NCBI RefSeq assembly: GCF_000002425.4
Contig: NC_037267.1
Location: forward strand, 12,632,044-12,696,043
Reading direction: 5' to 3'
DNA from: Physcomitrium patens
Taxonomy: Eukaryota; Streptophyta; Bryopsida; Funariales; Funariaceae
Length of the DNA stretch: 64,000 nucleotides
The notes below the pieces were generated by a model that had not been told where the DNA came from, did not search any database, and saw only the letters and a list, made by a program, of their open reading frames with translations. Positions within the stretch are counted from its first letter, which is position 1, and each line of letters starts with the position of its first letter. The position numbers and the translations under genes are program-made. Positions 36,001-48,575 of this stretch are shown piece by piece.

Positions 36001-37259
36001 CTGATATGCCTTACTTCCAATGGGTCAATTTTGAGTAGTTGCATTTTATCATGATTTAATGCTAACCTGGCTTCTGAATTGAAATTCAATGTAGGTGGTC
36101 AGCCCATTGAAAGTGATGATCCTAGGTGGGAAATGTATGTGACACTTGAAGGAGAAGGCCCAGATATTATAGTTACTGGGTTTTGCACGGTCTATCGCTT
36201 TTTCCGGTACCCTGACAGCACGAGGTTGAGGATTGCACAGGTTTGTAATCACCATTCTTCAGCTCTTACTCGCATACACACACGCATACACATCTTTGTC
36301 TCCCTCGCTCTCGCTCCCTCTGTGCGTGGATGTGAACTAAAGAGGATGTGGTGTTCCAGGCTTGAAGATTGAGTAACAGATTGAGAACTTAGTCATGTAT
36401 TTGTCGGTAGTTCCTATGTTTTTTGCTAATTTAAATTCTTTTCCTTCCTTCGTTTGAATAGATTCTGGTACTACCCCCTTATCAAGGACAAGGATATGGA
36501 CATCGGTTGCTGGAGACTATCAACAGAATAGCAGTGGAGCGCGACTGCTATGATATAACCTTCGAGGATCCTTCAGATAGCTTGCAAGAGCTGCGCGACT
36601 GCATGGATGTGCAGCGGCTTCTGCAGTTTCCTCCTGCTGTCTCGGCGCTCTCCTTGTCTATAGCAAGATTGCGTAGGATGGCTGGAGGTGGGGGCGAGAC
36701 TGCAACGACGTCAGGACTGGACCCGAAATCGAATACCTTCACCAAGGGTAAGAAAAGAAACTCAGATGTTGATACCGATGACAACATCTTGGTACCTCCT
36801 GCATCGGTTGTAGAGGAAGCCAGGAAGGCTTTCAAAATCACCAAGGTACAAGTGAAAAGGTGCTGGGAGTCTCTACTATTCCTGCAGTTGGCATCATCAG
36901 AGACGGGTGTAGTAGAATCGTTCAGAGAGCTCCTCATAAAGCGTCTCCACGCTGGTATATTTTCCAACAAAGATGAGGCAGTAGGACATGGGAAGCACAT
37001 CATTGACACGAAGAATGACTACAACATCAATAAAACTTTCATGATGATGCGTACTCCACAAAAGGAGACGAACGGCCACGACTCCAAAAAGATAGGTGAT
37101 GTTCTGGATGCCAGTGATGAAGAGAAAAAATTACAAGCCCTTCAAGAGCTTTTAGAGGAACGAGAAAATGAGCTGCAAGCTGTGGCCAACAAGGTATCTG
37201 CGAGGTGTAAAAAACTTGGCATCGCAGTGAAGGTCAAGGATTTAGTTAACCAAGCATGA
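33048..37259 (+). CDS. HAT1: Type B histone acetyltransferase HAT1 (plant HAG2)
   Basis: Catalytic subunit of the type B acetyltransferase, which acetylates newly made histone H4 on lysines 5 and 12 before nucleosome assembly, with an RbAp46/48-type WD40 partner. Exons: 33,048-33,132; 33,920-33,967; 34,267-34,382; 34,493-34,561; 34,712-34,759; 35,070-35,146; 35,218-35,392; 35,810-35,891; 36,095-36,240; 36,462-37,259. The sum is 1,644 nt (547 residues) with all phases matching. Seen in sequence: N-terminal HAT1 domain with NADEAI; GNAT motif A as PPYQGQGYGHRLL; acidic FEDPSDS region matching the family's catalytic Glu/Asp. The last exon adds a Gly/Thr-rich linker, a Lys-rich patch and a Glu-rich, coiled-coil-like C-terminus ending VKDLVNQA. 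The protein is longer than animal HAT1 (about 420 residues), mainly through this tail. The first ATG fits because it precedes the conserved FSDD...KRRKL start. Confidence 0.95.
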
Positions 37260-39517
37260 GGTAGTATGTAGTGCTATAGACCTGTCCTCAATAGATTCTC
37301 TTAGATAATTATACATCACAAGTGTGTCATTTTCCTGCCGCAAGCATCTGATCTGTTATTGCTAACAACCCAGAGGCACATTAATCTCTAGTTTCTTTCC
37401 CCAGGCTGTCATAGAACTTAATTTTCAATGCAGGCATCTAGTCACAAGCTACGTGGGGTTCGACGTATGAATACAGGCTCTTAGTATTGGCGGAATTTTA
37501 TGGACTGTAGCAGAGCACGAACATGTTCTCCAGGCTGAAAGCATGTAATGGACTATCTTGTAACTTATTCCAGAAGGGATCAGGTTTTGGTGCTTAATGT
37601 GAGCCTTGATATTTTAGAATTTTAGATGGAATACATATAGTCCTTAAATTTTTACTTACATGATGAATTGGCTTGGATGACCTCGATTGTTATGTGGACC
37701 CAAGTTGTTAGTTGATTTTATGTAATTATTTGATTTGGATTAAAGACTTAAAAACATGCTTCAAACTCAATTTGTTAGTTGCTAACAAAGGTGGTAATAA
37801 AATTTACTAAATTTAAAAATCAAATTCGATTTTGCCTTCTCACTATTCTTCAATGTAAAAGGTTACTTGATATGGTTGAGCTTCATGACTCATATTATAA
37901 TATTCAGCTTTAGTTTCTATTCTGAAACATTCATTAGTAATTTGGAGTTACAGAAGTTGAATCAATTTGATTGATGATTGTATTGTTTAAAGTTATCAAA
38001 ATAAATATTATTTAAACCGATGTTGCAGTGTTCAATTAAAATAACTGCATCAGATGTGGTATTTTAAATGGTAATTAACCAAAGGTATAATTCTGAAAGC
38101 TAATCCTGTAGAGACATGTTGACACGAACAATTGACATAGTATTTTTTTCTAGAAGTATTTACAAAATACATATATAGGGACTGTATTTAGATGTTTAAT
38201 AATTATAAATAAATTATTATTTATTAAAATAATAAGAAAGATGTTATTAAAAGTCACTAAATTCCTTAAAATATTAAAATAAATGTCCATGAATAAAATA
38301 TTGAGCTTGTTTTTCAATGGACTTAATGTTGTGTATATTGTCTTAAGAAAAGTTGAAAGTACCATATGCACATAAATAATTAAAAAAATATATCATCACT
38401 TTGTGGCAACTTTGATAAAGTTATTTAAATGGTTATAACAATGTGTATGGAATCTTTGTATATATATATATATATATATAACTTTATGCATTACAAATGT
38501 GTAAAATAACTATTTTAAATATCTAATAATGAAATAAAATAAAAATAATAATAAATAAAAATAAGTTGTATTAAACATTGTATTGAAAGATGTCACAATC
38601 TTTACTTAAACAACATTAATTTGGAAAAATGCTAGATCAAATCAATAAGATAATTTTTTTATCATGTTCAATTGGATTTCAAAAATCGTTTTACATTACT
38701 ACTAAAATTTATGATAATTATTTCAAGTATTAAGATTGATAAAATTGTTCATTTAAACATTTCATTTAGGTCAAACAATTTGATTTTAGTTCTAGTAGTT
38801 ACACCAAAACTTAATAAATTATATAATTTTTAATTGCATACATAATCATCTCCACTACAATGAAACCCACTTAATGCAATAAAAAGTCAATCATAATGTA
38901 TTCAATATATTTCTTGTTTGAAGTTAATTTTGCAACCAATAGAATCAAATTTGTTTAGAACCACTAGATTTTGGAACAACTATTTTATCTTCAAATCACC
39001 CCACCTCCATATTTTACAGAAAAAAATATAAAAAGAAATGTGATTAAAGATGATGATAATTAGGGTTTCCAAAGTACCCATTAAACATTGTTCAACAGAA
39101 AACGATGGTGTTTTGCAGCGACGGTGATCCTACGACCATCAAGTAGCATATTTTAGTCCTCGTAGAATATTCCCCCTCGATGTTTTTGGCCAAGCGGCCG
39201 AGCTTTGTCACGTCCACGGCTACGGCCTCAAGCGGCTACCAGCCACGAGCTCATGGCAACTGGAATATATAAAAAAGAGCTTCTGCGTGGTTTTGCTGTA
39301 TTACTTTTAGATTTAGGAAAGGTGTTGTGCAAGGAGGGAAGGAGGAGCGGTTCCATAGTCCCACACTTGCCCTGTGGTGTTGGCGGTGGAGTACCGCAGC
39401 CAAGCTTTGTTCCAATTCTGTGCAGTGCTGTTGAAGTGCGGGTGGTGTTGCTTTCGTGGTGTTAGTGGACTGCAAGTAACTGAGGCATAGAGGAAGAGTT
39501 AGAGGAGAAGGTAGAGC
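37260..39517. other. 3' UTR of HAT1 and AT-rich intergenic DNA
   Basis: The first 350 bases are likely HAT1 3' UTR. From about 37,620 to 39,060 the DNA is very AT-rich with a (TA)n tract (about 38,456-38,480) and no coding signal. From about 39,060 it becomes GC-richer and should include the promoter and 5' UTR of the downstream R3H/G-patch gene. Confidence 0.5.
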
Positions 39518-42500
39518 ATGACAGGAGGCAGAGGACGAGGTGGTCGGAGATCCAGAGGTCGCGGAGGAGACAGACATGAAGGCGGCGGTGCTCGGGGATG
39601 GGGTCGAAACCAAGGAGGAGGACGTGATAGACGATCGTCAGGTGATTGGAATTCCGTTGTTGCCACTAGGTTGTCGATACAGGTAGAGGGACCTGTTTAG
39701 GCTTTCTGTTGGTGGTGTGAGAGTGCTGCAGCATCGAGCATTCTTGTTGAAGAATGTGTTAGCGCTGAGCAGCATGTGTAGGATGATGTTTGCGAGGGTT
39801 TGGACATTGGACATGGGCATCGAGCTGAAAAGAAAATTCGGATAACAATTCGGATATCAATTTAAGGAAAAGTGGTTTTCTGTGTGTGTAGACATTCTAT
39901 CAGTTAAAATGTAGCTAGGGTTTTTATTTCTCATCTTTTATTTTTTTGCTCTCGGAAAATGATGTGACATAGCGTTGTCTGAATAGGTGATGCGTCGCGA
40001 ACTGGATTCGTTGCTGGAGCAGCTCTTGCTGATTGGGAGGCTCCTACACCTGATCGGCTACAATGTATGATTTCGGTTTGACGAGCCTGGCTTTCATTTG
40101 GAAAAATTAAAACCAAACAGCATTCCTCTCTATTTTCATGAAGTAATTGGTAATTCTCTAAAATTTTATGGTGAAAGATCTAGTTTATTTTCCAGTGCTA
40201 GTGGACAAGCAGTTTGGAGGAATTCGATTAAGTGTTTTGCAGTGATGATAATTTATTGTAGGAGCCTTCACTAGTTGGATACTGTTTGTACTTCTACTCT
40301 AGCTCAAGTGCGCTTTACAGACACTCTCTCAGCGATCTTCTCAACGGTTTACATATTTTGGTTGTGGTGATGCTTTCGTCAGCTAATGGTAGGGGAGGCA
40401 GCACACCTGAGGGTGTCAATGCGGGTTCTCGTCAACAAACATCAAGTGTTCAACGAGGCTCACGAAACAACCGGGGCGTGAGCAGACCCGTACAGAATCC
40501 ATTTGCCTTTGTCAGCTTTGACTACTCACGTTTGGACGGTCAAAGGCGGAGTGTATTGCAGAAGGTATTACCCTGTCAGTTACAGACCCCATAATAGTGT
40601 CTTCAAATAGTTTGATGAATGTTTGTATTACAGAAGAGTCATTCAACGAAAACCAGGAATCTCCACGGTGCAGCAAGGTGTGTATTGACGAGTTCGTGAC
40701 ATTTTTCTGCTGATATAGTCTGATTCTTCTTTAATACTCTCCACCATGATTGAATGGTTTTGAAATGAAACACACCTTGTCTTCACAGAAATATAATTCT
40801 CCTTCTGCGGGAAAAGTCGCCATGGCGTCAGATTCAAGAGAAGTTGTTGTTCCAGCAATTGAAGGTCGCGTTGAGGTGTACATAGATCGCAAAGGCTCCC
40901 AAGAGGTATGTTCGTAATTCAATTCCTTCTGGACGTAGCCTTTACTTAAACTTGATTTCATCATGATGTGTTTTTGTAGGTAATCTGTATTCTCTCAGTG
41001 ATGCTCGGTGAGGGTATCTTGGAAGTGCAAAGAACCTTAATTAGCTTGAATAGTATCATCATGACATCGTCTCCACGGTTTTGCAGGTTGTAGAGGCACT
41101 GGAGTTAGGAACAGGACACACTGGTCTGGGATACGTGGATCAAGAGTCTGGTGGTTGTACAAATCACACGTTTGTAAAGGAATCAGGAAATGTTATTTAT
41201 TCTGAACTTAATTGTGTTGAGGACAAGAATGTGGCCGGTTTAGAGGCAATGCAGGTTGATACAGAAGAAGATGATTATCTTCATCTAAAGACTCCTAATC
41301 ATTTAAAGAGTTCTGTTTCAACATCTAAGACTAAGAAGAATAGAAGAGGAGGGAGCTCTGTTGAAAAAGCTTCGAAGAAGGGAATTAATGGTGGATATAT
41401 TAGCATTGGAGGATTGAAGGTTTTTACTGAGGCAGGGGTTACTTATTCCGACGAGAGTGTAGATTTGGAGAAAGATTCTGATGTATCTTTAGAACTCAGT
41501 TTTTCAAGTGGGAAGAAACGGAGGAGCAAAGGAGGCAAGAAGGATAAAAAGAAATTCCGCCAGAGAGGAGAATGGTTGGATAACTCTTTTAGTGAATCAG
41601 GAGAATCCATAATTGATTCAAGTGACTCAGATCTTGATGACGACCTTGTTGAAGACTACATAGCCAATCTGGAGGGTGCAGGTGAGAGTGTGGACGCTTC
41701 TTGGATTTTGAAAAATAAAATGAAGCAAGTTGCAGTTGAAGATATGGGTCGTCAAGATGATGAAGATGAGGATGAAGATGATGATGATGATGATGATGAT
41801 GACAGCTCTAGCGCTGGTGCTAGTGGAAGTGATGACGGTTCCAGCGAAAGCGGCAGTACATCAGCAGGTGTGACCTCGATAACATACGGCTTTCATTTTT
41901 GAAAGTGCTATTGTGATGAACTGGGCTGAGATTCCTCACTCAATGTACCTGAAAATTTTCAGAAAAATTAGGTTTGTGAAACTATATGTGCAATTAGTAG
42001 TCAATTTGGGAACATCAATCATACTTTCTTTTTGATCGTACGATTTGGCTTATGGACGGTGGCGAAACATGTCTTGAACTGCAGAGAGAATGTGGCGGTT
42101 AAAATGGCAGAGCAAAGGGAAAGAATTGATGGACACCGATGTCGACGATGATGGTGATGATGATGAGTTAGACTCCGGGCTAGATGACATATCGAAGGAA
42201 ATAGTGTTTGGTGGCTCAGGTGGGAAACGCGGACGCAAAACACAGACTGCTTTGTTGTTGGGAAAATTAGTGTTGGAGGACAGTGAGGAGGATTCTCATG
42301 ATGGAGAGGGTTTCGACCAACTCATTGACCTCATGGAGGATGAAAAATTCATGCCTGGTGCGTAACTTAACAGGATGTATTTTTTTCAGTTGGTCTGCGT
42401 TTCGTCTTCTGTTGAACATGTGTCCTTACACGGGGGTTTACGTGGTTGTGTGTTCTACTGCAGACTACGTCAACAAGACTCTTGAAAAAAGTAAGCAGAA

Positions 42501-44938
42501 AAAGAAGAATGTCAAAAAATCCAATGGTCCTGTGACTTGGCCAATACAAGTCCATCAAAGTAAAACGAAGTCAAAAAGCATTCCTGGTAAACACCCCACT
42601 AATCTCCGGGAGGGATCGACCTTCAGTTACAAATCAATTCAGCGGAATGTCCTAGATCTGAAACTCTAATAAAAAACTGAACTTTAATTCAGTAAATTTT
42701 GTATCCCATGTAAACCCAATTCAGAAAATTTTACTCAGAGGCAATACTCGAGATGAAATGGCAAGCTACTGGTTAAGTACTAAAATATGGGCTCGGTCGG
42801 TTCTCCTCAAACTTCTTTTTACGAGGAACCTGTACACTAGTTGAATTTTTTTGTAGTTATTTAATTTATATATGTTTCTAGTTTTTTTAAGAGACTAGAG
42901 AGAATAGTCACTCGTAGATTGTAATTTAGTTTCGAACGAGCATTCAGCCTAACACTTCCCGTGAACATTCTGTTACGTAAGATTTCTTTGACAAGTATGG
43001 GTATTACAGGGGATAAAAAGCGTGAGCGCAAGAAAATGATTGCTGCAAAGCGACAGGAGCGCGCACTACGAAGGGGGCTTGACCTGCAGGCCATCAATTC
43101 GGTGCAACATCTGACCTGCTTCATATATAAGCTGTGACATGATTAGCTTGTGATAACCTACGGAGCTGTGGGAATCGTCATGAATGGTGTGTTTTCTTGA
43201 ATTCAAAAGATGCATATTCTGGTTGGACAGGCATTGGAGGACATTGTTTTGCGTGGCACTGATATCTATGCGTTTGGTCCAATGGAAAATCGGGATCGCG
43301 CTCAGGTGAGAGCAATTGCAGATGCCTTCTTCTGTAGTTGAGCAGTCTGTTCACTAGTATAAAATCATGTGGCCTCCCTTACGTAAGAGATTTTAGGGTA
43401 TCAGACACCCATGGTTATATGTTACGAGAAGCTAACTGTTTTATGTCTTCGTCTATCTTTTTTCTCTATTTTTTTACGTTTTATCTTTTCTACTAGTGTA
43501 AATAATCAGGCCCTTCCTTTGTCTAACTATGAGCAGATCCATAAGATGGCAGCGATTTATCGATTGAAAAGCGGCAGTCAGGGTACGGGCAGTAAGAGGT
43601 AAGAAAGATTTAATCGTAAAATGCTTTTCCCTTTGAAATATCTACACGGATGTCAACGTTAGGTGGTTCCAGTACATGTATTATGCTTCTAGTTGTCCCA
43701 TTTTTATTCAAGCTGTGATCGAACAATTTTTACTGAAGCCACTCTACCTGAATGACAGATTCACTGTGGTGACGCGTACTAAACACACCAAGCTGCCTAC
43801 TGGTGCCGACAAGTATCGCATTGCCTCGGTAAGCCATAACTCAGAGGTTTATGCCGCACTGACTTCTGAAATGATGAAATTTCTAAGTGTGGTTTAAGTG
43901 CCCGAGAATCTGATGTCTTTTACAGTCTAAAAATGAAACCGTATGTAATATGAGAAACGACCGTTTTGTCACAGGAACCTTAAACTGCAAAAAGATTTCT
44001 CGAACAGCTTACTCTCGTGCCTATCCACTCTTCATACTTTTATCCGTTGTGTGGGAATCGCTTCTGATCCTAGTATTTGATTGATTGTAGATGCTCGATC
44101 AAGCCGACGAAAACTTGAAAAGGTCACTAACAGGTGAAGCTCGCCGTATGGATAAGAAGGCCAAGAAGGCTGCTCGCGATGCTTTTATAAGCTTCAATAC
44201 ACCTAATCCTAAGAAGAGCGGGAAGAAGCATCAGAAGTTTATGCAAGGTGATGGATTCTCTTATTAGTTTAAACCCAAGAAAGGATAAGGCCCTTAATCA
44301 GATATAACAGCTGTAATTTTCAACTATTGTTGTCTTCCACTGTCTGTTTTTTAGTTGCATTTAGCCTCGTTTACTGGGATGTCATTAAGTCTCAAATAAT
44401 TCTCTGACTGATTTCTATGGTTAATCTGAGAATTTATTGATAGATGGATCTTTGCAGAAATCTCAGTAGTGAATGTCCTCTCCCAAGTGCTAACATGGTA
44501 AAATTCCTGTGCTGCGCAGCTTCAAAGTCAATGGAGAAAAGTGGAAGACAGAAACTGAGAGCTCCAAAATATGCAAGTAATCCCATGTCCTTCATCTCGT
44601 GTGGGACTATTGGCAATGAAGAAGAATCGTTAATCCTAGAAGCAGGGCCATCAGAATGTGTAACTACCACGGTTCAAACATCTAGCATGACTCAGGGAGG
44701 GGAAGCAACGACTAGCAGGTCATCTACTGTTGTGAAAGTTTCTTCTACCGTCCCTGCAACAATAGGCCATTTTGAGGCTCATACCAAGGGCTTTGGCTCT
44801 CGAATGATGTCTAAAATGGGATTTGTTGAAGGCCAGGGCCTCGGTAGAGATGGACAAGGTATTTACAGCCCCTTGGAAGCTGTGAAGCGCCCAAAATCGC
44901 TAGGCTTGGGTGCCTATGCACCATCAACACCTTCTTAG
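39518..44938 (+). CDS. R3H and G-patch domain protein, Sqs1/Pfa1-like
   Basis: Nuclear RNA-associated protein. N-terminal RGG-like run (exon 39,518-39,641), then phase-matched exons at 39,987-40,064, 40,383-40,564 and 40,634-40,676, and more up to a long acidic/Ser-rich exon (about 41,086-41,867) with an Asp tract near its end. Exons near 42,070-42,360, 42,466-42,586, 43,015-43,115 and 43,230-43,305 follow. The R3H domain spans about 43,270-43,830, with NRDRAQIH giving the RxxxH motif. A Lys-rich exon (about 44,092-44,250) leads to the last exon, which ends with a G-patch (44,788-44,920: GFGSRMMSKMGF, GQGLGRDGQG). R3H followed by C-terminal G-patch is the architecture of yeast Sqs1/Pfa1, which activates the DEAH helicase Prp43 in splicing and ribosome biogenesis; that role is inference here. 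Middle-exon boundaries are approximate. Confidence 0.88.
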
Positions 44939-45349
44939 CTTTCTGGCCAGATTGATGACTCTGTGATATTTGTGTAATTCGGTGAATCTCTGTACATTCC
45001 GAGCAGATTCTTGTGTGGGGAGCGTAGATTACGATGACCTACGTATATTTGAGTAGTAGAACGAGGTTGGCCTCTACAAGCTGGGTTTAGCACAGTCGAG
45101 ATTCCTTCGCTTTAGCTAGGGCGCTAATGGAAGTCTTGTTGGGCCTGCTTAGTTTTCTGTGTACAGAAAGGCAATTTGTTTACTCACAAACATTGCTTGA
45201 ATTATCACCAACGGTGGTCTCGTTAAAATGTGATTATTTTTAATTCAACTTCCAGGAATTGTGGTTGTATAATGCATTGTGTGGACTTAACTGGTCTGGA
45301 GGTGTGCCTCAAACAAACCGATATTTCCTAATAGGAGCAAATTCTGATT
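44939..45349. other. 3' UTR and spacer
   Basis: Likely the 3' UTR of the R3H/G-patch gene and a short spacer before the LINE fragment. Nothing else is seen. Confidence 0.5.
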
Positions 45350-48300
45350 AAGTTAAAGGTGGGTTGTGCCATCTACTTCGCAATGGAATTTCGAATGGAG
45401 CAAATGTCCCCAAAATGAGAAGTCTAGGTCGTGCTGCGCTGCATCTTCGTGGTCTTGGCCCTGTGCAAGGATGGCTGCGGACGCTTGTTTCGATTCTGGA
45501 GTCAGAGTTTCAAATGTAAAGAGGGAGCTGTAAAAATTGGTGCACGGGCGTTCAAGAGATGGGCGGTCACATACCGTATTTTGGTGCTCATCCTTAAGGG
45601 CTGAAATGATGGAGGTGGACGGGTGTTCTCGTATTGCTGCAAAAGATTCCCGCGTCACTCTATCACTACTGAGAGACTATCAAACTCCACTTCGGATCCT
45701 CTTCCCAGCAACTTTCCTGCATTCCATTTTCTGCAAGAGTTGTCTTAATTGGCCCGCCTTCTGTTGGAGATCCGAGTTAGTGGCGTCAATGTGGAGCTTG
45801 GCTGAGGCATCGTCTATCTGTTTGCAAAGTGAGTCTTCTTCATGACGATACTCCTGAGCTTTTTGCTTGCAAAACTCATGATATCTTCATGATAAGGCTC
45901 TCAATTTGGAGAAGAAGGGCTGATGAGAAGGCAGGCGTTGCCTTACCCTGTGAATCTTGGGCTTGGCCTCTTGGAGCCATACGGCTGACATTTTCCATGA
46001 GCTGCGGCGGGCTTGAATTTGTTCTAGCACCATTTAAATAAAGAGAGGGTGGTGGTCAGAGAAGACCCAATCACCTCGAATGCTATAGGTGGGAATGGTT
46101 CTATCACCTGACATGGAATCATTAAATATGTAGCAACGATTGTCCCAAAAAAAGGGCAAGCTATCAATCAACCTTGGGCCATCTTCAACGTTGAGGGTTT
46201 CCTTGAGCTCGTTAAACAGTGCTCGTTTTTGTGCAGGCATCATCCTTCTGCATTGCCTTGATTTGTCAAATTTACCTTTGACCATATTGAAGTCGCCAAT
46301 AAGCATTCAACAGCACGTTTGGGGGAGTTCACGTGGCAAGGTCTCTTAGAGCACACATCTTTCATTGGGCTCGTTTGGAGCATAGATGTTGACAAAACCT
46401 GCATCCCCTCTGGGTAAGCCACTGAAAATGAACCAGTGAGCTCAATTTGACATCATCGAGCCGGTTGCTGAAACCAGCTTGGCCTACTTTGGCGCAATAA
46501 AAGTAGCAACACCTCCTTTGCCAGCTTTGTTGTCGTCTCCAGTGCACCCTACTGTGGCATCCAGGCACCAGTAGGTGGATCTTACCTGTAGCTGCTTGTG
46601 TAATTTGGTAGCCGTTTTTTGACGTAACTTATTTTCCTGCAAGAACAGGAAGTCCAAGGACAGTTTGAGGCCCTGAATGTAGTGTTTCAAAGTGTCAATG
46701 GCTTGCGGGGCGTTAAGTCTGCGAACATCGTAAGATAACATTTGTATCTTTATGATTGCGGGTTGGGTTGGAGAAGAGATGAGGCGCCTCCCGCGCTTTG
46801 TTTTATTGGCACATTTTTTAAACATTGATGTTTGGTGAAGCCAAGATTGGGGTTGCTGGAGATCGACTCTCAGCAGCTCAAGCTCTAATTTGTGCCTTCA
46901 TTGTGCGCAAGGAGCTCTCCTCATTCCTCTTGAATGGAATTGTGATGATTTGACTATCCGTTGGGGATAATTCAGTTGAGAAGTCAGCTTCTAGTTGTTG
47001 TGGGCGCATGGGGGTGACGATCGCTTTGTTAACTTGACCAATCCCCGTCTTATTAAATCCCAACGCGTCTTCAAAAGAGTCAGTGTCCTCTCCCATAATG
47101 TCTTGGAAGGTGATTCTACCGCTGGGCCGGTAGAGAAATGCTTTGGGTTGTTGTGGACTTTTGTCTTGGCCACTTGCTGGTCTCTCTGATTCTGTTCGAG
47201 GCAACCAGGGGGTGTCCGACACTGCCTACTTTGAGGTTTGAAGGAGTGCATTCCGCTCGAGGAAAGACAAGTCGATCCCTTGTCCTAATGGGTAGAATCT
47301 TAGGGGTATAAGTTGTCCGGATGCATCACCAATGCCCCAGTACCTCCTTGAGCAGCAACGTTGTAGTCTCTTTCATGGGTTGGCTTGTCATAAGTCTGAA
47401 GGGGAGGAACCAGGGGTAGAGGGGGGTGGTGGTAAAGTTTTGGGCCTAGATGGATCTGGCGCAAGGGATTCGCTGTCCATGTCTCTCCGGTCCTGCTATC
47501 ACTAACTTAGTAGGAAGAACAGAGGAAAATACTGTTTCTCTGAGGGTCTCTTGTTTGTAAAAGGGCTGTTTGGGTTTGCTGTCCAACCTCTTGTCTTATC
47601 GTGGGCGTCAAGGGCGGGGCTGGTTATGGTACGAGTGGCGTTTGACCTCAGCAAAGTCCTCCTCAGATGATGCAAGCCTGACTCGGCTCCGATCGTTGTG
47701 TCCCCTTGCGTGACTGATAGTGCCCCGAGTCGGATTGGCGGCCTGTACTGTACTGTTTCCTCCCTCTATGGTCCCGGCGGGAAGAGTGGTGGTATACTCA
47801 GTCCAAGTTTGGGGTGCAGAATGGTGGGTTGAAGGCCATTTGTGGAGATGATTGCTGATGCTGATTGTCTAGCTGCGTAATTTGTTGGGAAGACGGTGGT
47901 GGAGATTGAAGAAAAACCTCATGCGAGAAGGAGAGGGTTGTGAGGTGCTCCTTCAAAGCACTCGCTTACTCAAAAGTTGAGCCAGACCGCAAGAATTGGC
48001 TTAGAAACGAGTTATGACGCAAATCTGACGATGAGTACATGCGCACTCAGGTGGTCAATGTCCTTGCGTAGAGCTACGAGGTCAAATGTGGACGCTGGAA
48101 TTGAGTGTCTCTTATGGATAAGGAGGCCCTATTGGTTACGATGTGTGCCAGAAGGAAGAAATTCTCCTACTGTGACCGAGAATGGGTTGATTTGATTGGG
48201 CTTCACACGGGAGCCATGGCAGCTTTTGTGAAGGTCATGCCTCCGTTGGATGCCATTCATGTTTTAGCAACCATTCTCCGTTGCTGCTTTGCAAATTCCC
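45350..48300 (-). mobile_element. LINE fragment: ORF1-like part, endonuclease and linker, no RT
   Basis: Non-LTR retrotransposon read on the minus strand. A Ser/Gln/Pro-rich ORF1-like region with several stops covers about 48,250-46,880 (longest open part 47,222-46,878). ORF2 begins near 46,825 with an APE-type endonuclease: FLFLQENK carries the Asn/Glu catalytic region, KGGVATFI follows, then in the next open part (46,306-46,034) GDFNMV and the terminal SDHHPL. The charged helical linker that normally precedes reverse transcriptase runs through about 45,980-45,353. ORF2 is interrupted by stops and frameshifts, for example between the two endonuclease halves near 46,360-46,480 and in the linker near 45,700. 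No reverse transcriptase follows, so the element lacks its 3' half. Confidence 0.75.
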
Positions 48301-48575
48301 ATATCGTTTGTCTAGATTTAGGGTTTAGAGCCAAGGCATCATAAACAAGTGGACTCTTTTGACTTTTGTGTAAAGGAATTCAAACACTCATGCGTGGTGT
48401 CGCTACGCGCAACAACGCTCTACCAAACCCTGAGGGATATGGCTGACCGAAGCAAGTTTCGCCCTCCCCCTACGACTAATACACTAGTCCCTCTCAGCAG
48501 GTTTTTTGGAGCTCAAAGCCCGACTTCAGCTTCCACAACCCTCAAAGTATTGGAAGGGTAAGCTTTCACTCTCAT
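48301..48575 (+). other. Short plus-strand frame, unassigned
   Basis: An open frame of about 70 codons (48,349-48,561) includes an ATG at 48,437 and a Pro/Thr/Ser-rich stretch, followed by a good donor-like GTAAGC at about 48,559. No domain is recognised. It could be a first exon of an unknown gene, but no downstream exon is evident in the AT-rich DNA that follows. Confidence 0.2.

Noticed and set aside
48312-48335. Telomere-like TTTAGGGTTTAG sequence
   Set aside because: Under two repeat units, and it borders LINE debris. Not enough for an interstitial telomere or a promoter element.
48105-48344. 79-codon plus-strand frame (MDKEALLVTMCARRKKF...)
   Set aside because: It lies at the 5' end of the minus-strand LINE fragment and has no known domain; kept only as uncertain context.
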